Of a DNA stretch of 64,000 nucleotides, positions 60,577 through 64,000 are shown piece by piece. The notes under the pieces were generated by a model. The model saw nothing but the letters and a program-made list of their open reading frames with translations, made no database searches and was not told the origin of the DNA. Numbering within the stretch: position 1 is the stretch's first letter; each line of letters starts with the position of its first letter. The position numbers and the translations under genes are program-made. This stretch comes from Aureimonas psammosilenae (lineage in GTDB: Bacteria > Pseudomonadota > Alphaproteobacteria > Rhizobiales > Rhizobiaceae). Where the stretch lies: NCBI RefSeq assembly GCF_009176975.1, contig NZ_WEZG01000003.1, forward strand, positions 186,001-250,000. Reading direction: 5' to 3'.

Positions 60577-62784
60577 TCAGAAGCGGTAGCGCACCGTGCC
60601 GATGACGCTGCGGCCCTCGTCGCGGTAGCAGTAGGCGGCCTGACAGGTATCGCCGCGCTTGTCGAAGAGGTTCCTGGCATTCACCTGCGCGAAGATGCCG
60701 TCGAGCTTGGGGTCCGCCTTGCCGAAGTCGTAGGACAGCTTGGCATCCACGAAGATGCGGTCGTCGTTCCTGTCCGTGTTGGTGTCGTCGGTCCAACTTT
60801 CGCCGACATAGCGAAGCCCGCCGCCGAAGCCGAGACCGGCCGCAGCGCCGCTCTGCACCGTATAATCGCTCCAGACCGAGAACTGGTTGGACGGAATACC
60901 GGACGGGAAGGCCCCGTCGCTGTCGCCGCCAATGACTTCAAGATCGAGATAGGTATAGGCGGCCGTCAGGTTCAGGCCGGCGGCGAGGCTCGTGGTCGCC
61001 TCGAGTTCGAAGCCTTTCGATTCCACCTCGCCGCGCTGAAGCTGGAAGCCCGCGTTCAGCGGATCGGGTGTTCGCACATTGGTCTGGCGGATGCGGAACA
61101 AAGCGGCGTTGATCGTCAGATTCAGATCATCCGGCGCGTACTTGATGCCGATTTCCTCCTGCTCGCCTTCCGTCGGCTTGAACGTCGAGCCGTCGAAACC
61201 GCGACCGATCTCCGGCGCGAAGGAGGTGGAATAGCTGACATAGGGCGAGATGCCGTTGTCGAAGAGATAGTTCAGCCCGACGCGGCCGGAGAACTTTTCG
61301 TTGTCCTGCTCTTGGCTCGATGCACCGATGAAGTTGAAGTTCTTTGTCGTCAGCCAGTCGTAGCGCCCGCCGAGCGTGAGGACGAAGCGGTTGTATTCAA
61401 GCTGGTCTTGCGCATAGAGGCCGACCTGCCCTTGCTGCGTGATCCCATCCGCCAGAGCATAGCCGTTCGGTGCCCCGATCGGCTGTTCGCCGTAGTTTCG
61501 GCGGGAGAGATCGAGGTCGGGGGCCGGTCCGAAGCCGATCTTGTCGCTCACATCGACATAAGTATAGTCGAGCCCGCCGAGCAGCGTGTGCTTCACCGGA
61601 CCGGTCGAAAAGTTCGCCTGCGCCTGGTTGTCCACCGCGAAGGAGTTCAGGTCGTCGGTGATCCGCCACGCCGAACGCTCGGCCCGGTTCTCGCTGCGGA
61701 TCAGGCGGTCGATCTGCGTGTATTTCACATCGGCGTCGATATGGGCGTAGCGCAGGTTCTGCCGGACGGTGAAGGTGTCGTCGAACCGGTGCTCGAACTC
61801 GTAGCCGATCCGTCCCTGCTCGCCGTCGAAATCGCCGAAGGCAGGATCGCCGCTCTCGAAGTTGGTAATCCGACCGTTTTCATTGACGTAGGACGCATTG
61901 CCGCCGGTCGTGAAATCCATGTATTCGCCGAGCACGGTGAGTTGCGTGTTGCGGTCGTCGGAGCGGATCGTCAGGGCTGGCGCGATGAAGGTGCGGTCGT
62001 CAGGCGCGCTGGCGAGATCGGTCTCGGCGTCGCGCGCCAGCCCCGTGATTCGATAAAGCACGTTGTCGCTGTTTCCGAGCGGGCCGGATGCGTCGAAGCT
62101 CGCCTGATAACGTTTGTTGGTGCCGATCTCGCCGACGATCTCGCGGAATGGCGCTTCCGTCGGGCGCTTCGACACCAGATTGACGATGCCGCCGGGCGAG
62201 CCGCCGCCGTAGAGCACAGAACTCGGTCCCTTGAGGATCGAGATGCCTTCCAGCCCGTAGGGTTCGGTCTTGAAGATGGAGAAGTTGCCGTTCAGCTCGC
62301 GCAGACCATCGCGATAAACGCCCGTGTAGGTCACGTCGAAGCCGCGGATATAGAAGCTGTCGAAGCGCGGATCGAACCCGAAGGCGCCGATGCGGACGCC
62401 CGGGGTGTAGGTCAGCGCCTCGGAAAGCGTCTGGACGTTGCGGTCCTCCAGTTGCTGGCGCGAAACGACGTTGATCGTTTGCGGAACTTTTTTCAGTTCC
62501 GTGTCGGTCTTCGTGCCGACCGCCGCGGATTTGGCGACGTAGCCATTGGTTTCCAACCCGCCGCCGGCGCCATCGCCGGGTGTCGCCTGCGCACTGCCGT
62601 TGCCGCCTCGAACTCCCTCCGCCGCGTCGATCGTCACCGTATCGAGTTCGATCGCCTGCTGCGCTTTGGCGGTCGCGCCGATCGCGAAACAGGATGCGCC
62701 GAGAAGCGCGACGCGGGTGATACGAAGAAGAAGACGGGAGCGATCCACCGAACGAGCCTCGCGGTCATGATGCCGACGCGGCAC
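60577..62784 (-). CDS. TonB-dependent siderophore receptor
   Basis: This 735-residue outer-membrane receptor has a signal peptide (cleavage near TAKAQQ, about residue 41), a plug domain (VPQTINVVSRQQLEDRNVQT, FDSFYIRGFDVTYTG, then GPSSVLYGGGSPGG) and a 22-strand barrel ending RYRF, with aromatic last residue as needed for BAM insertion. The QTINVVSRQQLEDR motif places it in the hydroxamate/catecholate siderophore receptor group (FhuA/FhuE/FoxA-like). It should bring in the siderophore that fhuDBC, 9 kb away, moves into the cell; this pairing is inference. An iron-box candidate lies 28 bases before the start. Confidence 0.95.
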   Translation of the reverse strand: MPRRHHDREARSVDRSRLLLRITRVALLGASCFAIGATAKAQQAIELDTVTIDAAEGVRGGNGSAQATPGDGAGGGLETNGYVAKSAAVGTKTDTELKKVPQTINVVSRQQLEDRNVQTLSEALTYTPGVRIGAFGFDPRFDSFYIRGFDVTYTGVYRDGLRELNGNFSIFKTEPYGLEGISILKGPSSVLYGGGSPGGIVNLVSKRPTEAPFREIVGEIGTNKRYQASFDASGPLGNSDNVLYRITGLARDAETDLASAPDDRTFIAPALTIRSDDRNTQLTVLGEYMDFTTGGNASYVNENGRITNFESGDPAFGDFDGEQGRIGYEFEHRFDDTFTVRQNLRYAHIDADVKYTQIDRLIRSENRAERSAWRITDDLNSFAVDNQAQANFSTGPVKHTLLGGLDYTYVDVSDKIGFGPAPDLDLSRRNYGEQPIGAPNGYALADGITQQGQVGLYAQDQLEYNRFVLTLGGRYDWLTTKNFNFIGASSQEQDNEKFSGRVGLNYLFDNGISPYVSYSTSFAPEIGRGFDGSTFKPTEGEQEEIGIKYAPDDLNLTINAALFRIRQTNVRTPDPLNAGFQLQRGEVESKGFELEATTSLAAGLNLTAAYTYLDLEVIGGDSDGAFPSGIPSNQFSVWSDYTVQSGAAAGLGFGGGLRYVGESWTDDTNTDRNDDRIFVDAKLSYDFGKADPKLDGIFAQVNARNLFDKRGDTCQAAYCYRDEGRSVIGTVRYRF

Positions 62785-62811
62785 ATGCCGCTTCCGTTCG
62801 TCTGTAAAACA

Positions 62812-62826
62812 TGAGTATGAGAGTCA
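62812..62826. promoter_or_regulatory. Candidate iron-responsive operator (TGA-N9-TCA)
   Basis: TGA, nine bases, TCA, the core of the RirA-linked IRO box of Rhizobiales. It overlaps a TTGACT -35-like element on the minus strand, which reads toward the receptor. It can also influence the divergent esterase. The core is only six defined bases, so chance is possible. Confidence 0.5.
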
Positions 62827-62890
62827 ATAATTAGAACGGCAGAATCCGCCGGATCGATCGGTTGCGGTCCGATCGAGGCCTGTTCCATCG

Positions 62891-63808
62891 GTGAAAGCGG
62901 CAAAAGGGCAACGGAATTTGGAAGGCTTCCAGACAAATTCAGCGAGTGGTGACGTCGTGCTTTTGCCCGGCACCCGCGCCTACGACCTCCCGTCCGCCGG
63001 CAACGGCGAAACCTATCGGATCTTCGTTCACGTCCCTTCCACGCCTGCGCCGAAGGACGGATGGCCGCTGCTCGCCATCGTGGACGGCAACGCCATGATC
63101 GGCTTGGCGGTCGAGACGTCGCGCGTCCAGTCGCGCTATCCCGCCAGCACCGATGTCGAGCCCGGCGTGATCGTCGCGGTCGGCTATCCGACGGACGAGC
63201 CCTACGATCCGCTGCGCCGGTCCTTCGATCTCAGCCCGCCGCCCGGCCGCACCTATCCGCCCTTCACCGAAGGCGGGCCGGTGGTACGTACCGGCGGCGC
63301 GGTTGCGTTCCAGCGATTCATCGAAGACGAGGTGCTTCCCTTCGTGGATCGCCTCGCGCGGATCGACCCGGCGCGGCGAACCCTGTTCGGCCATTCGTTC
63401 GGCGGGCTCTTCGCGCTTTGGGTGATGTTTTCGGGCTCGGCCGCGTTCCGGCGCTTCGTGGCCGCGAGCCCGACGATCTATTGGGAGGACGGTCTCCTTC
63501 TGGATGCCGAACGTCTCTACGCTCCGCCGGGCGACGATGCGCCGGTGATCGTGCATCTGTCGGCCGGGGAACACGAAGGCGACGCGCTCGCGCCCTTCCA
63601 ATACGGGCGCGAGGACAGCCAAAAGCGTCTGGAGAAGGCCGCGGAAGCCCGAACGCTCCGGCTCGCCCGCGAAATGGCGGCGCGGCTCGATGCGCTTCCC
63701 GGCGTTTCGTCCCGCTTCGAGGTTTTCGGCGGCGAAACGCATATGTCGGTTCTCGCCGCCGCCACGTCGCGGGCGGTGAACGTCGCCTTCGCCATCAAGC
63801 GCCCGTGA
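62891..63808 (+). CDS. Alpha/beta hydrolase, siderophore-esterase-like (IroE/COG2819 type)
   Basis: This 305-residue esterase has the strand YRIFVHVPSTPAPKDGWPLL, LAIVDGNAM, nucleophile Ser169 in LFGHSFGGLFALW, and the C-terminal GGETHMSVL with the catalytic His. The pattern matches the group that includes ferric-enterobactin esterases IroE/Fes. Its position divergent from a siderophore receptor, with a candidate iron box between, makes a role in freeing iron from siderophore likely, but not shown. It has no obvious signal peptide. The start is GTG 62891. The 3' end overlaps yqeY by 14 bases. Confidence 0.85.
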   Translation: MKAAKGQRNLEGFQTNSASGDVVLLPGTRAYDLPSAGNGETYRIFVHVPSTPAPKDGWPLLAIVDGNAMIGLAVETSRVQSRYPASTDVEPGVIVAVGYPTDEPYDPLRRSFDLSPPPGRTYPPFTEGGPVVRTGGAVAFQRFIEDEVLPFVDRLARIDPARRTLFGHSFGGLFALWVMFSGSAAFRRFVAASPTIYWEDGLLLDAERLYAPPGDDAPVIVHLSAGEHEGDALAPFQYGREDSQKRLEKAAEARTLRLAREMAARLDALPGVSSRFEVFGGETHMSVLAAATSRAVNVAFAIKRP

Positions 63809-64000
63809 GGGCTGCCTTCACGACGCCGTTGGCCTTGCCGAAGTCCATGCTGCCGGCGTGTTTGGCCTTCAGGACGCCCATCACCTTGCCCATGTCGCTC
63901 ATGGCTTTCGCGCCCGTCTCGGCGATGGCGGCATCCACCGCCGCGCGCATTTCGGCCTCGCCCATCTGCTGCGGCATGAAGCCTTGGATGATCGCGATCT
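63795..64000 (-). CDS. GatB/YqeY domain protein (5' part beyond window)
   Basis: This is the C-terminal part of a YqeY-type protein: IAIIQGFMPQQMGEAEMRAA, then SDMGKVMGVLKAKHAGSMDF. The domain resembles the tRNA-binding C-terminus of the GatB amidotransferase subunit; the role of YqeY alone is unclear. It runs off the right edge. In Hyphomicrobiales yqeY usually lies next to dnaG; here the siderophore pair separates them. Confidence 0.88.
   Translation of the reverse strand, partial: IAIIQGFMPQQMGEAEMRAAVDAAIAETGAKAMSDMGKVMGVLKAKHAGSMDFGKANGVVKAALTGA

Overview
The window is a chromosomal segment of a high-GC alphaproteobacterium. The order Hyphomicrobiales (Rhizobiales) is likely and a family such as Aurantimonadaceae is plausible, but the genus is inference. 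Reasons: a rpoD-dnaG-yqeY neighbourhood at the right end, HWE-type histidine kinases, a perfect EcfG-type stress promoter (GGAAC-N17-CGTT), and many GTG or TTG starts with 4-base gene overlaps. No phage, insertion sequence, integrase, CRISPR array or rRNA was seen. The segment looks like ordinary vertical chromosome with a few accessory units.

Layout. 1-7.4 kb: the 5' part of a PAS/HWE sensor kinase, the ABC-F factor EttA, a MAPEG-like membrane protein, a secreted RNase T2, a lipase-like hydrolase, and a two-gene unit pairing a membrane-anchored ClpP-like protein with a coiled-coil membrane protein. 7.6-13 kb: a TetR regulator divergent from an RND efflux adaptor and pump, with a clear AcrR-like operator between them. 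13-17.2 kb: Kup potassium transporter, ExoD, NUDIX hydrolase, DUF2076 protein. 17.3-21.7 kb: cobalamin-dependent methionine synthase and a 3-methyladenine glycosylase, transcribed divergently around a 20-bp palindrome. 22-26.9 kb: omega-aminotransferase, nitrilase-family hydrolase plus HAD phosphatase, small hydrophilic proteins, tRNA-Ile(CAT), DUF3597 protein.

27-31.6 kb: a 941-residue GAF/PAS/HWE kinase, a MarR regulator and a lipoprotein behind a long hairpin. 31.7-35.1 kb: a zinc ABC transporter operon (small membrane protein, ATPase, permease, His-rich binding protein) behind a candidate Zur box, converging with a DUF1007 protein. 35.3-41.6 kb: a beta-hydroxyacid dehydrogenase, a short-chain dehydrogenase, a Cache/HAMP/PAS/GGDEF cyclase, IlvD and a small acidic protein. 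41.6-48 kb (minus strand): tkt, gnd, zwf and a Cof-type HAD phosphatase, the oxidative pentose phosphate genes without a lactonase, followed by a chloroperoxidase-like hydrolase.

48-51.7 kb: a hydroxamate-type iron uptake operon fhuD-fhuB-fhuC. 51.9-56 kb: a SIMPL protein, a secreted basic protein, a DoxX protein, a GGDEF-EAL gene broken by one in-frame amber codon, and a Uma2 nuclease-fold protein. 56.1-64 kb: rpoD, dnaG, then a TonB-dependent siderophore receptor and a divergent esterase sharing an iron-box-like site, and the 3' end of yqeY.

The genes suggest a free-living or surface-dwelling aerobe that scavenges iron and zinc, exports toxic compounds and senses stress with several kinases. 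The most notable observations are the amber-interrupted EAL domain, the ClpP-like/coiled-coil pair, candidate EcfG promoters in front of three small proteins, and well-defined operators at the RND pump and metH.
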